Positions 45,566 to 55,083 of a DNA stretch of 64,000 bases are shown here, piece after piece. Source of the DNA: Isoetes taiwanensis (Eukaryota; Streptophyta; Lycopodiopsida; Isoetales; Isoetaceae); NCBI GenBank assembly GCA_021234155.1, contig JAJEKV010000036.1, forward strand, positions 8,135,426-8,199,425, given 5' to 3'. Each line of letters opens with the position of its first letter. Position 1 is the first letter of the stretch. The notes below the pieces were generated by a model that worked only from the letters and a program-made list of their open reading frames with translations, ran no database searches and was not told the DNA's origin. The position numbers and the translations under genes are program-made.

Positions 45566-45880
45566 CTATTTAACTCTATCCCATTTTCGGATGATGAGTA
45601 AGAAACCGACCTGATTAAACTTGATAACGTTATTCGTCAAAAGCATGCAACACCAAAAAGACCCATCTTTGCATTCAAGCATATCTTCCAAAGGGGATTC
45701 AAGATCATGCTTCCTCGAAGGGTTGCTCTCCGCAATACAGGCAACCAATTCATCTTGCCAGACACTAGAAAGCAATGCTATGGTCATGGTATGGTTTTGA
45801 AAATAATTATCTTGTTCTTGGCTTGAGCTATGCTGATCCATCATCCTCAGTAGCAAACAAGATCTCTGCAAAACACCCAC
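45566..45880 (-). CDS. Uncharacterised ORF, 104 codons
   Basis: The open frame contains MDQHSSSQEQDNYFQNHTMT and ALLSSVWQDELVACIAESNP. The first methionine near the start of the polar segment (around codon 15) may be the real start, with a protein leading to ESPLEDMLECKDGSFW and then a possible intron. Same strand as 45111-45434. No function assigned. Confidence 0.2.
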   Translation of the reverse strand: MGVLQRSCLLLRMMDQHSSSQEQDNYFQNHTMTIALLSSVWQDELVACIAESNPSRKHDLESPLEDMLECKDGSFWCCMLLTNNVIKFNQVGFLLIIRKWDRVK

Positions 45881-46189
45881 AAAGGATTCAAAATGTTTAG
45901 AATTAAACTATTTTGAGGTTAAAATAGAATGGCTCGGACTGCGTCGAGGCGGCGCAGGCAAACTCCCATGGTGCGTGTCACAAATAGCTCCTACATAGAA
46001 GCCGCCAAAGAACGCAGATCGAGAATAACTATGAAAAATGTTATTGCATAAAACATCCAAGACAAAGGTAGAAAGAAAGAATGACCAAACGTAAACAAGG
46101 CCGCAGTTGGATAAATCAACATTGCAAACTATTCAATACTCCATAGCCAGAGCTAAGAGGAGCCATAGCTGCGGAAGAATGCCATAGCC
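45881..46189. other. 5' flank of the copia element
   Basis: No gene seen. GC-richer stretch near 45940-45960. Ends with the 5-bp target site TATAC. Confidence 0.45.
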
Positions 46190-46194
46190 TATAC

Positions 46195-46431
46195 TGTTGG
46201 AGTTACATGTGAACAAGAGTGACTTCTGTCATATGGCTGCCACCTGTCTTGTGTTAGGGCGTCAGTTGTTAGAGTTTGATGTGGCAGATATCCTGAATTG
46301 GAGGAGATGCCGAAATACTTGCATTGCGGTTTGGCCTTCCTAAATAAGGCACCGCTGTACTATGTATAACAGGATCTTTTCTTCAATCAAAGATTATGCT
46401 TTTAGAGTCTCTATTTCGTTGTGTTCCATTA
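46195..46431 (+). repeat. copia 5' LTR (237 bp)
   Basis: Begins TGTTGGAGTTACATGTGAAC and ends TTCGTTGTGTTCCATTA. It includes TAAATAAGGC and TGTATAACAGG, which may serve as promoter core. It lacks 11 bp (around TTTAATCAAGT) that the 3' LTR has. Confidence 0.95.
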
Positions 46432-46443
46432 TGGTATCAGAGC
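46432..46443 (+). promoter_or_regulatory. Primer-binding site for initiator tRNA-Met
   Basis: TGGTATCAGAGC abuts the 5' LTR and is complementary to the 3' end of plant initiator methionine tRNA, the usual primer of plant copia elements. Confidence 0.9.
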
Positions 46444-46487
46444 GGGCAGATCCATTCGGGTAAGGAGCTGCGCTGCACAAGAACGAA

Positions 46488-47249
46488 ATGGGAAAAATAC
46501 AGAAACTTTCTCATGATAATGCCTTTTACTGGTTTATCAAGGTACGTGGAAAGCTTTCTGAGAAGGGACTATGGCATGTAGTATCCGGTGATGAGCCAAG
46601 GCCAGTGCTCAGCAAGCCCTCAGGACTCACAGCAGCTCAGGTTGTTAAGGGAGAAGGCAAACAGGAGTCTGGTACGTCTGTGGAAGACAGACAAGCCTTG
46701 CTCAAATGGATGCAACGTGACTGGGAGGCAAGGAATCGGATGATGCGGTATCTGGATGATACCATGATTGCACAAGTGGAGGCGGCTGAAAGTGCTCAAG
46801 ATGCTTGGGAACAGCTCTCTAGGATTTACAAGAAGAGACACTTTTCCCAGCAAGCTAACTTGTACTCTGTGGTTTTTACCACAAAGCTAAAAGACTGCCA
46901 ATCAGCAGAAGAATATATTTCCAGAATCAAGGCAGCTGCACTCCAACTCAAAGGAATGGAAAAGGGGCTTGAAGATGACCTGATTGTGGGTGCTCTACTC
47001 CTGGGATTGCCGGCAACCTTCAATAACGTAAAGAATGTGATCGGATCTGTTGAACATGTGGAGTTGGAATGGGCATGCCAACAGATCTTAATGGAGGAGA
47101 TCAATCAGGCAGGAGCCAAGCGAGGAGGACAAGTTGAAGGGCACGCACTTGTTGGAAGACAAGAGAATGTTGAGACCCGTAAATGCTACAATTGCAACAA
47201 ACATGGGCATATTGCAAGGGACCCGCCCCGAACCCAACAAGAGAAATGA
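46488..47249 (+). CDS. gag: copia gag (capsid/nucleocapsid)
   Basis: An open frame of 253 codons starting 45 bp after the primer-binding site. It has the gag fold signature of copia elements: a tryptophan-rich start (MGKIQKLSHDNAFYWFIKVR), then DAWEQLSRIYKKRHFSQQ (about residue 106 on), the LKDCQSAEEYISRIKAAALQ helix, LIVGALLLGLPATFNNVKNV and a basic C-terminus. The zinc knuckle reads CYNCNKHGHIARDPP, so the last cysteine of the CX2CX4HX4C box is missing. One frameshift just there (about 47220, in GGGACCCGCCCC) both removes the cysteine and ends the frame early. In another frame a lysine-rich linker continues (47240-47457). Forms the virus-like particle in the cytoplasm. Confidence 0.9.
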   Translation: MGKIQKLSHDNAFYWFIKVRGKLSEKGLWHVVSGDEPRPVLSKPSGLTAAQVVKGEGKQESGTSVEDRQALLKWMQRDWEARNRMMRYLDDTMIAQVEAAESAQDAWEQLSRIYKKRHFSQQANLYSVVFTTKLKDCQSAEEYISRIKAAALQLKGMEKGLEDDLIVGALLLGLPATFNNVKNVIGSVEHVELEWACQQILMEEINQAGAKRGGQVEGHALVGRQENVETRKCYNCNKHGHIARDPPRTQQEK

Positions 47250-47599
47250 TGCTAAAAAGAAAGAAGAAACAATTGGTTCTTGCGACAAAGATGAAATGAA
47301 GAAGAAAAGAGGCCATGCTCACAAAGCTTCCAAGGCAAGTGAGACTGATAACTCTGATCGAAGCTCCAGCAGTGATTCGTTTGTGTCTGTAGCAGGGGCA
47401 TTCGTAACGTGTAAGCTGGAGAGAAACCAAAGCAATATCATGATGATAACCCTTTGATAGTCGCCAGATATCATCGGCATGTTTGCGAAAAATTGCGGAT
47501 GCTATAAAGACCATTCTCGGTCAGCCAAAAAGAAGATGATGCATGGAATAATTCATGTGGAATTGAGGCGAAGGCTTCTCATGGCGTAGGACGCCCAAG

Positions 47600-48925
47600 G
47601 GGATATGGCTCCTGGACTCTGGGGCCAGTGATCACATGACGCCAAAACAGGAATTATTCCAGGAGTTTAAAGAAGAAACAGGACAATGGAAAGTAAAAAT
47701 AGGCAAAGGCCTTTTAAGTGTAAAAGGCACGGGAACTGTGATGTTAAAACTAGCCACAGGGAAGGTCCTGCTGAAAAATACGTTGTATGTGCCAGACTTG
47801 GAAGCCAATCTGCTCTCAATTTCAAAAATGGATGATGCTCAATTATACATCACATTTGGAGGAGGAAGGTGTATAATTCGAAATAAAAAATGTGTCATGG
47901 TGGCACAAGGAGAAAGAATGGGAAGTCTTTATAGAATCAGCTGGTGCAGAGAACCATCTACAGCTCTAAATACCAGCAGCACAGATCCCAGTCAAACTTG
48001 GCATGAACGCCTTGGTCATGCCAACTTCCAGTTCCTCAAAAGGATGCAGGTCCAGAATTTTGTGAAAGGGCTACCCAAAGTCAAAACCCCCCCAGGAATA
48101 TGCGAAGGTTGTGCGCTGGCCAAGCTGAGCAGGAGATCATATCACAATCAAAAGGGAGCAAGGGCAAGTCAGCCACTGGAACTGGTCCACATGGACGTAT
48201 GGGGAGCTGCTCGGATAAGATCTCTAGGTGGATCCAGGTACTTTCTATTGATCATAGATGATTATACTCGGAAAAATTGGGTTTATTTCTTAGCTTATAA
48301 GTCTGAAGTGTTCGAGAAGTTTAAGCAATGGAAAGCCATGGCAGAGAACTTCATAGAAAAGAAGGTGAAGACTATCCGAAGTGATCAGGGAGGAGAATTT
48401 AACAGTGGTGAATTTGATGAATTCTTAAAGAAGCTCGGTATCATCCACGAGACCTCAGTGGCTCATGAGCATCAACAGAATGGCGTTGTGGAGAGGAAAA
48501 ACCGGACTGTGCTGGAATGTGCTAGGTCTATGATCCTTTCTAAGGGCATAGAACCTAAATTTTGGGCTGAAGCAGTGCATACTGCTGTGTACATCATTAA
48601 CAGAGTACCCACCAAGGCTGTGCCACAAACTGTGCCAGAGGAAGCATGGACCAAAAGGAAGCCGGATGTCTCGGGCATGAAAATATTTGGGTGCACAGCA
48701 TATGTGCATCTATCTAAAGCAGAACGGAAGTCCGGCAAGTTTGGGAATAGGGCAACACCTTGTATGTTTGTCGGCTATGGGGAACATGTGAAAGGATACA
48801 AACTATATGTACCTGCAACCAAGAAAATGATTGTGAGACGGAGTGTATCCTTCAATGAGCTAGACTTCAGCATTGGTAAGAATCGAAAACCCCCGAGTAT
48901 GATCCTCTTATCACGACCCACGTAA
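47600..48925 (+). pseudogene. pol: copia pol: protease and integrase
   Basis: The aspartic protease active site LLDSGASDHMT lies at 47612-47638, with the catalytic Asp codon at 47615-47617. Integrase follows: the zinc-binding HHCC module (WHERLGHANFQFLKRM ... GICEGCALAKL), then the catalytic core with Asp in LVHMDVWGAARIRSLGGSRY, Asp in VKTIRSDQGGEFNSGEF and Glu in QQNGVVERKNRT, and the GKFGNRATPCMFVGYGEHVK region typical of copia. This block is open for over 420 codons. It is cut off from gag by stops (47455-47600). It ends early at about 48925 through an apparent one-base loss in a C-run (AAACCCCCGAG). Confidence 0.93.
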
Positions 48926-49060
48926 CAAGAACATGAAACTTCAAGTGACTCGAATCGAGGTAGAGGAATCACCAAGAGATATTCCCCTTGAGGAAGATGA
49001 TCTCCCTTCCGAGCCCTGAGTCGGAAGGAGTATCAAAGTGATAATGATTGTGAAGAGCCG

Positions 49061-49903
49061 GTGCCCATGCAGATCCTCACGGACCTCGAAACCCATCAAA
49101 AGATGGTGGAGTACATGAGCAGCAGGAGAGCACGCGGATCAGCTTTCATTGCCATGCATTGTAATGCTTCCATTGAGGAACCACCCACGTATCAATCAGC
49201 TATGCACAGTCCAGAAAGCAAGTTTTGGAAACAAGCAATGGATGAGGAGTTTAACTCCCTGCTGCACAATGAAACCTGGGAGCTTGTCGATCTGCCACCA
49301 AACAAAAAGGCGATTACCACCAAGTGGCTGTACAAAGTGAAATATGATGAGAATGGCAATATTGACAGGTACAAAGCACGGCTCGTAGCTCGAGGGTGTT
49401 CCCCACGCAGGGTGGACTATCAAGAAACATTTGCACCGATGGCACGCTTAACATCCGCGGAGAGCGCAGTTACGCCATAGCGGCCCGAAGATATGACTTT
49501 GACCTCCAACGGATGGATGTCAAGTCCGCATTCCTCCATGGTAAGATAGATGAGGAAGTGTACATTAAAAGCGACCACACGGATATGCACCTCATGGGCA
49601 AGAAAATAAAAGTATGCAAGTTACGCAAGGCTATTTATGGGCTCAGACAATCCCCTCGCCTTTGGTATAAAACCATTCACTCTTTCTTCACTGCCCAAGA
49701 GTTCTCTAGAAGTGAGGCTGATTGAATGTTTATGTGAAGCATCTTTGAAAAGATGCATTACGGTTGTCTTGTATGTTGATGACCTCATTTTGGCATCTAA
49801 CTCTTACGCTTTAATGGCACAAACTAAGCGGGCTTTGAACAAAAAGGTTCCAAATGACGGACCTTGGAGCCTTGAAATATTTCCTTGGGATGCAGATTCT
49901 TGA
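49061..49903 (+). pseudogene. pol: copia pol: reverse transcriptase, frameshifted
   Basis: Starts with SPESKFWKQAMDEEFNSLLH and NETWELVDLPPNKKAITTKW, then KVKYDENGNIDRYKARLVAR. A frame change near 49450 leads to YDFDLQRMDVKSAFLHGKID (catalytic Asp in RMDVK) and KLRKAIYGLRQSPRLWYKTI. A second change near 49710 leads to the active-site motif VVLYVDDLILAS (YVDD at 49772-49783). A third follows near 49880. Domain order and motifs are those of Ty1/copia RT, which copies element RNA into cDNA. Not functional as given. Confidence 0.92.
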
Positions 49904-50168
49904 AACCTCACCGATCGAAATTGTGGATGGTCCACCAAGCAAAAGGAGTTGAATCTCTTCTTCACAAATGCCAAATGCACGCTTGCAAAGAGGTAAGTAC
50001 ACCTGCTGTTTCTACCCAATTTGCTTCTGACACAAGTTCAGACCCATGTATGCCTTTCGATCATAAGATACCTCTCTCTTATCGAAGTGTTGTTGGATCA
50101 CTCATGCACCTTATGGTCCCGCGGTCGCCCGGGATATATCGAAAAGTGTAATCACCGTCTCTCAATTT

Positions 50169-50765
50169 ATGGAAAAACCGGTACTCCCACAGGCGGCGGT
50201 GATCAAACGCATCTTGCGCTACCTTAAAGGCACTTCCTATTATGGGCTCACTTATCATGGAACAGCTGGTCAGTTTCCGGTGCTACAAGGTTTTGTAGAT
50301 GCCGACTATGCAGGGGACACATCTTTACGGAAGTCTCGAACAGGCTTTTGCTTTAAGTTGACAGGGGGAGTGATCAGCTGGTCAAGCAAAAAGCAAAAGG
50401 CAACGGCTGTCAGCACATGTGAATCTGAGTACATGGCTATATGTGCGGCAGCCAAAGAGGCTATCTGGCTCAGGAGGTTGCTGAAAGATCTGGGAGTGGA
50501 TCAAAGAAAGCCTACAGTGATTTACAATGACAATCGAGCAGCAGTTAACCTTGTAAAGAATCCCAGCAACTTTACAAAGGCCAAGCATATTGAGGTGCAG
50601 TATCATTTCACGAGAGAAAAGGTAAATGAAAATAAAATTGCCATCAAGCACCTTAGAACACATCTGATGACTGCTGATGTGCTCACGAAACCTTTGCCAA
50701 AAAAGAGGCATATGGAATGCATTGAGGAAATGGGAATGGCCAGCGTGAGGGAAGTGCAAATCTGA
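50169..50765 (+). pseudogene. pol: copia pol: RNase H, open block
   Basis: An open frame of 198 codons. It has RILRYLKGTSYYGLTYHG, the first catalytic Asp in GFVDADYAGDTSLRKSRTGF, Glu in TCESEYMAICAAAKEA and Asp in VIYNDNRAAVNLVKNP. Then come KHIEVQYHFTREKV and the terminal ADVLTKPLPKKRHMECIEEM. This is the complete copia RNase H end of pol. The block itself is intact but is disconnected from RT by frameshifts between 49890 and 50169. Confidence 0.92.
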
Positions 50766-50889
50766 TGCAGTAGTGGCATCGTCGTGGAAAACATTTGTTT
50801 CTGCTTTGTCTCATCCTTTCTGTTATTGTCAAGAGAGTAGTTTGATTTATGTTCATGTACTGTTGTAACCAATTATGACAGAGTCGATC

Positions 50890-50900
50890 TTGAGGGGGAG
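50890..50900 (+). promoter_or_regulatory. Polypurine tract
   Basis: TTGAGGGGGAG directly before the 3' LTR, the primer site for plus-strand DNA synthesis. Confidence 0.85.
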
Positions 50901-51148
50901 TGTTGGAGTTACATGTGAACAAGAGTGACTTCTGTCATATGGCTGCCACCTGTCTTGTGTTAGGGCTTTAATCAAGTGTCAGTTGTTAGAGTTTGATGTG
51001 GCAGATATCCTGAATTGGAGGAGATGCCGAAATACTTGCATTGCGGTTTGGCCTTCCTAAATAAGGCACCGCTGTACTATGTATAACAGGATCTTTTCTT
51101 CAATCAAAGATTATGCTTTTAGAGTCTCTATTTCGTTGTGTTCCATTA
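50901..51148 (+). repeat. copia 3' LTR (248 bp)
   Basis: Starts TGTTGGAGTTACATG and ends TTCCATTA. By my reading it equals the 5' LTR at every position except for the extra 11 bp in GGGCTTTAATCAAGTGTCAG. It is followed by the target duplication TATAC. Confidence 0.95.
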
Positions 51149-51153
51149 TATAC

Positions 51154-51930
51154 TTTTGATAGCTGGAATGGCTATTATGATATTTTCTCTTGCTGCCAAT
51201 TCCTCTTTCCAAAATCTGCTAATCAAGAAAGCCAGTAACTTAGCCCTAAAGGTCCGTTTAGATTCATAATCAGCAAATCTATGTGGGCATCAATCAACTT
51301 TCAGTAATGCCATAGCCAAAATATTAAACGCCCATTTTCTGCAAAATAGCTCCAGGAATTTCGTTCTATTTCACCGGGACAGGCTTCGAGCACCACACAC
51401 TGACTTTAAAAACTCTGACTTGTACAGGAATTGAGATAGAGACCCGTTTGTGAGGCTGCATCTATTAAGTCCAGAAAGGAAGAGAGAAAACAGAGCATTC
51501 CTTACTGCCATAGCCACACCTCGCAAACTATTCGACATAATAGAGTGCTCTTTACAGCCATAGCCACAACTCACAAATCTAAAAAGCTAAACCTGTCGGA
51601 GCTTCTGCATCACGCTAAGGTCCATTGCTGAATTGGTACTCTTGAATGACGGCTAGCTTCGACTTCTTCCTAATTGACCGCCAGTTTACTGGCAACAGCC
51701 AGTTTTAGCAGTCATCAGCATATCCTAAGGATATGCTGGCATATACTTGAATATTCTATAAACCCACATAAACGAGGGTTTGCCCCTTAGGGGCAACCTA
51801 AAAATTACAAAAACAAGAGAATGCCCCCGAAACAAACGAGCCTAAAGCACTATGTACTTACTCCAATATAGGAGACTAATGATAAGAATTAAAGCAATTT
51901 AATAGAAAGCTAAACAGAACCTCTCCCCTC
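51154..51930. other. Intergenic, no gene seen
   Basis: Contains GGTTTGCCCCTTAGGGGCAACC (about 51778-51799), a near-perfect short palindrome, and two CTGCCATAGCCAC/CAGCCATAGCCAC copies near 51508 and 51554. No gene supported. Confidence 0.45.
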
Positions 51931-52025
51931 CATATCCCTCCCTTCCTTGCCCCAATTTTCTTTGGAAGGAAAGTCATCCATATCCGTCCCTTCCTTGCCC
52001 CAATTTTCTTTGGAAGGACAGTCAT
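51931..52025 (+). repeat. 48-bp tandem duplication 3' of the LRR gene
   Basis: Two near-identical copies containing CCTTCCTTGCCCCAATTTTC and TTTGGAAGGA (51931-51978 and 51979-52025). They lie about 170 bp beyond the stop of the LRR gene, probably in or near its 3' UTR. Confidence 0.8.
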
Positions 52026-52191
52026 TTTATTCACGACAATCATCATTAGCACAATATATATATCACATGTACCCAATCCACAATGCAATATTTTTGTGCT
52101 AATAGCTACTCTATGTAGCAATTCCAATTCTAGCTACAATATTCGAATGTGAGCCCATGCATGTATATTAGATATGATAGATTAAAGGCCT

Positions 52192-54738
52192 CTACCATAG
52201 GGCCAACATAAACATAAAGGCTAATATAAGACCTATACATAGCCCTATGCCATATCCAGGATGCTTAACATGCATTTCAAGCCAGCTTTGCCAGTGTTGA
52301 TCATCTTCGTATTTGTCTTGAGGTTCATCAGATGTCGAGGAACATGATACATTTAATTGTCGCCCGCAGAGCCCTGAGTTCGCTTCAAATGAGGATGCCA
52401 TAAAAGTGTCACAGTGATTGTCCCTTGGAATTGCCCCTATTAATCTGTTGCTCGACAAATTCAAGAAACCCAAACCATCAATAGTGCATAACTCGGGTGG
52501 AATTGTACCACTTAGCTGGTTTGAAGAAAGATCGAGGGACTCCATGGCCTTGAGCTTCCCAAGCCAGGATGGTATCTGTCCATTCAAAAAATTATGGGCC
52601 AAGTTGAGCTGCTTGAGAGCTACAAGGTCTCCAAATTGCAGTGGCATTAAACCATCCAATTTATTGTTTGACACATCAAAGGATGTCCTTCCATTGCTTA
52701 TGATATCAAATATCCTATAAGTGTTACCTTTCCAAGAAAGAGTAACTTCAAGGTTAGACTCTTGTGTGAGTTCGATTTTTCTGAGTTGCTCATCAAATCT
52801 ATAGTTGATATTTTGAAGGCGATCGAGTCTTCTTAGATCTGTAGGAAGGTTGCCTCTAAGCTTATTGTTGGATAGATCCAGAATTGAAATGTTAGTCAGT
52901 GTACCAAGACATTCGGGAATAGTGCCTTGTAGATCGTTGAAACCCAAATTGAGCACAAGAAGAGCACTAAGATCACATAAATGTGGAAGCGGTCCTGAGA
53001 ATCTGTTATGGCTAAAATCTGCCACCAATGTTGTGTTTTGATTCTCAAATCCCAGATTTGGAATTGGTCCTGTAAAGTCATTATACTGTAACTGAATGAG
53101 CTTGAATTTTGAAACATTGAAGCCAGACTCTATTTCTCCGCTGAGCTTATTTGAAAATAGACTCAAGTAGGTCAACTTTGCTGTGTCAATTCCCAATCCA
53201 ATAGGTGTACCTATCAGTTTATTGTTGTTAAGATATAAAACTTCTAATGAGTTGAGCTTAGTCAAGCTTGGGATACTACATGTCAATAAATTTTCACTTA
53301 AATCCAAGTAGCGTAGTTTACTCAAATTACCCAAAGTGGAGGGGATGCAGTCCGTCAATTCATTCCGTTCCATAGATAAGCACTCAAGAGAAGATAAATT
53401 ACCAATCTCATTTGGTATTTTACGTGTCAATTTGTTCTGTCCCAGTACCACATACTTAAGAGCAGATAAATTACCAATCTGACTTGGTATAACACCGGTC
53501 AAATTGTTATTGTCTAATAACAAATACTTCAGAAGAAAACATTTACCAATCTCGATTGGAATGTTACCAATCAAATTATTGGATCTTAGAGATATCGAGC
53601 TATAGCTGCAGTTAGCCAAGAATTCACTTGGGATGGCACCACATAGACGATTGTTTCCAAGGTTCAAGTCGTAGAGACGAGGCAAGCTACTAAGCTCATT
53701 TGGGATTTTACCCGTCAGATCATTACCACTTAAATCTAGCTGATTGAGATTGTAGCAGTTGTTAATTTCAGAAGAAATGCTACCAGTAAAATTATTGCTG
53801 CGAAGAAACAACAATTGAAGAGCAGAGCAGTTCTTGAATAACTCTTGTGGTATGCTGCCAGAGAACTGATTATAATTCAGGTTCAATAGAATGAGATGAG
53901 ACAAGTAACCGAGCTCAATTGGTATGGTACCTGACAATGTATTAGAACGCAAATTCAAGGATATCAGAGCAGAACAGTTACCCAATTGCTTTGGAATGCT
54001 ACCCATCAGATTGTTATCACTTAAATCTAAGTCGATGATATTGCAGCAGTTTTTGAGTTCAGAAGGAATGCCACCGGTGAGATTATTGTTGTGAAGAGAC
54101 AACGATTTAAGAGCAGAGCAATTTCTGAATAGCCCTTTTGGAATGTTGCCAGACAATTGGTTATAACCCAACATCAAGTGTTGAAGAGCAGACCAGTTAC
54201 CCAGCTCCTTTGGAATGCTGCCTGACAATTGGTTATCGCCAAGGGACAATATAGAGAGATGAGACAAGTAACTAAGTTCAGTTGGGATAGTACCTGACAA
54301 TGCATTAGAACCCAGCTCCAAATTTTGAAGAGCAGAACAGTTACCCAATTCAATTGGAATGCTACCCGTCAACTGATTTCCTGAGAGGTCCAGGGATTTG
54401 AGAGCATGGATTGAACCAAAACATGCAGGAATGGTACCAGTCAGCCCACAGTCATACAACCATAATTTTTGCAATCCATTGAAGTTGCATAGTTCAGAGC
54501 CAAGAGAGCCTGATAATCCAACCGCTTCTCCAAGGTCTATAGATTGGACAAGTGAGAGGGAATTACAAGTAATTCCAGTCCAGTTGCACATTGCACTTAC
54601 ATTGGCTTCGTTCCAATCCCACAAGATATGATTGGGATCCTTAAGGCCAGCCTTGAAACTCAACAGAGAATTGGAATCGTTGTCGTATGCAGCATAGCAA
54701 ATGCTCAAACATGACAGCAAGACAAGAAACGTACTCAT
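52192..54738 (-). CDS. LRR receptor-like protein (no kinase), intronless
   Basis: An intact 848-codon ORF. Residues 1-16 (MSTFLVLLSCLSICYA) form a signal peptide. An LRR N-cap has CNWTGITC at 51-58. About 28 plant-type LRRs of 23-25 residues (LxxLxxLxLxxNxLxGxIPxxLGN) follow. An island of about 45 residues (LDRLQNINYRFDEQ to YRIFDIISNGRTSFDVSNNK) precedes the last three or so LRRs. The C-cap is GLCGRQLNVSC, then an acidic stretch (DEPQDKYEDDQ) and one membrane helix (YGIGLCIGLILAFMFMLALW) that ends the protein. There is thus almost no cytoplasmic tail and no kinase. This is the architecture of plant receptor-like proteins, which sense peptides or microbial patterns at the plasma membrane with partner kinases such as SOBIR1. 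Ligand and partner cannot be told here. Two blocks of about 115 residues (from CSALQNLEL and CSALISLNL) look like an internal duplication. The start is supported by the signal peptide and by the duplicated copy at 55245 with the same start. Confidence 0.95.
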   Translation of the reverse strand: MSTFLVLLSCLSICYAAYDNDSNSLLSFKAGLKDPNHILWDWNEANVSAMCNWTGITCNSLSLVQSIDLGEAVGLSGSLGSELCNFNGLQKLWLYDCGLTGTIPACFGSIHALKSLDLSGNQLTGSIPIELGNCSALQNLELGSNALSGTIPTELSYLSHLSILSLGDNQLSGSIPKELGNWSALQHLMLGYNQLSGNIPKGLFRNCSALKSLSLHNNNLTGGIPSELKNCCNIIDLDLSDNNLMGSIPKQLGNCSALISLNLRSNTLSGTIPIELGYLSHLILLNLNYNQFSGSIPQELFKNCSALQLLFLRSNNFTGSISSEINNCYNLNQLDLSGNDLTGKIPNELSSLPRLYDLNLGNNRLCGAIPSEFLANCSYSSISLRSNNLIGNIPIEIGKCFLLKYLLLDNNNLTGVIPSQIGNLSALKYVVLGQNKLTRKIPNEIGNLSSLECLSMERNELTDCIPSTLGNLSKLRYLDLSENLLTCSIPSLTKLNSLEVLYLNNNKLIGTPIGLGIDTAKLTYLSLFSNKLSGEIESGFNVSKFKLIQLQYNDFTGPIPNLGFENQNTTLVADFSHNRFSGPLPHLCDLSALLVLNLGFNDLQGTIPECLGTLTNISILDLSNNKLRGNLPTDLRRLDRLQNINYRFDEQLRKIELTQESNLEVTLSWKGNTYRIFDIISNGRTSFDVSNNKLDGLMPLQFGDLVALKQLNLAHNFLNGQIPSWLGKLKAMESLDLSSNQLSGTIPPELCTIDGLGFLNLSSNRLIGAIPRDNHCDTFMASSFEANSGLCGRQLNVSCSSTSDEPQDKYEDDQHWQSWLEMHVKHPGYGIGLCIGLILAFMFMLALW

Positions 54739-54893
54739 TGTTTGTATCTAGATTCCTTGTCAGAAAGAAGATACTTACAGTAATGAATCTTCACTATAAG
54801 CTAAGCGCTATTTGAAGGGACGGGTCATCGGCCTGAAGAGTCGGGGTATATTTGTGGTATATCCGGGTCTTTGACATGTTATAGCCACTCAAG
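54739..54893 (-). promoter_or_regulatory. Upstream region of the LRR gene, conserved in the duplicate
   Basis: About 150 bp before the ATG match the region before the truncated copy (55246-55380), including GAATCTTCACTATAAGCTAAG and GGTATATCCGGGTCTTTGAC (plus-strand sense). CTATAAC on the minus strand about 145 bp before the ATG is a weak TATA-like candidate. Conservation may reflect only recent duplication. Confidence 0.35.
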
Positions 54894-54983
54894 AAAAAAA
54901 AAAAAAAAAAAAACAAAATGAGAACTCGGCGTTTTTAGGACTTAGTGAAGGCTGGCTCTAACACGTCCGTTTACAGCGATGGC

Positions 54984-55083
54984 TTGGTCATGGACATGGA
55001 CATTACATTGACATGGACATGGTCTATGGGCCAATATCATGGATATTATGATAAGGCTTGGTCATTGACATGGACATGGTCAT
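54984..55083 (+). repeat. CATGGA-type hexanucleotide repeats
   Basis: Irregular runs of CATGGACATGGACAT with GGTCATGGACATGG. A second cluster lies at about 55472-55530. They separate the intact LRR gene from its truncated duplicate and replace the duplicate's coding sequence after WDWNEA. Confidence 0.8.

Larger units (their letters stand above)
46190..51153 (+). mobile_element. Ty1/copia LTR retrotransposon with target-site duplication
   Basis: A complete insertion. TATAC (46190-46194), 5' LTR, primer-binding site, gag, protease-integrase-RT-RNase H in copia order, polypurine tract, 3' LTR, TATAC (51149-51153). Integrase precedes reverse transcriptase, which separates copia from gypsy. The two LTRs are identical except for one 11-bp indel, so the insertion is recent. 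Yet pol is broken by several frameshifts. The element lies between the LRR fragment (42.6 kb) and the intact LRR gene (52.2 kb). Confidence 0.97.

Noticed and set aside
50664-50690. Hammerhead-ribozyme-like CTGATGA ... CGAAAC
   Set aside because: It lies in copia RNase H coding sequence (LMTADVLTKPL). The intervening bases cannot form stem II, so this is coincidence.
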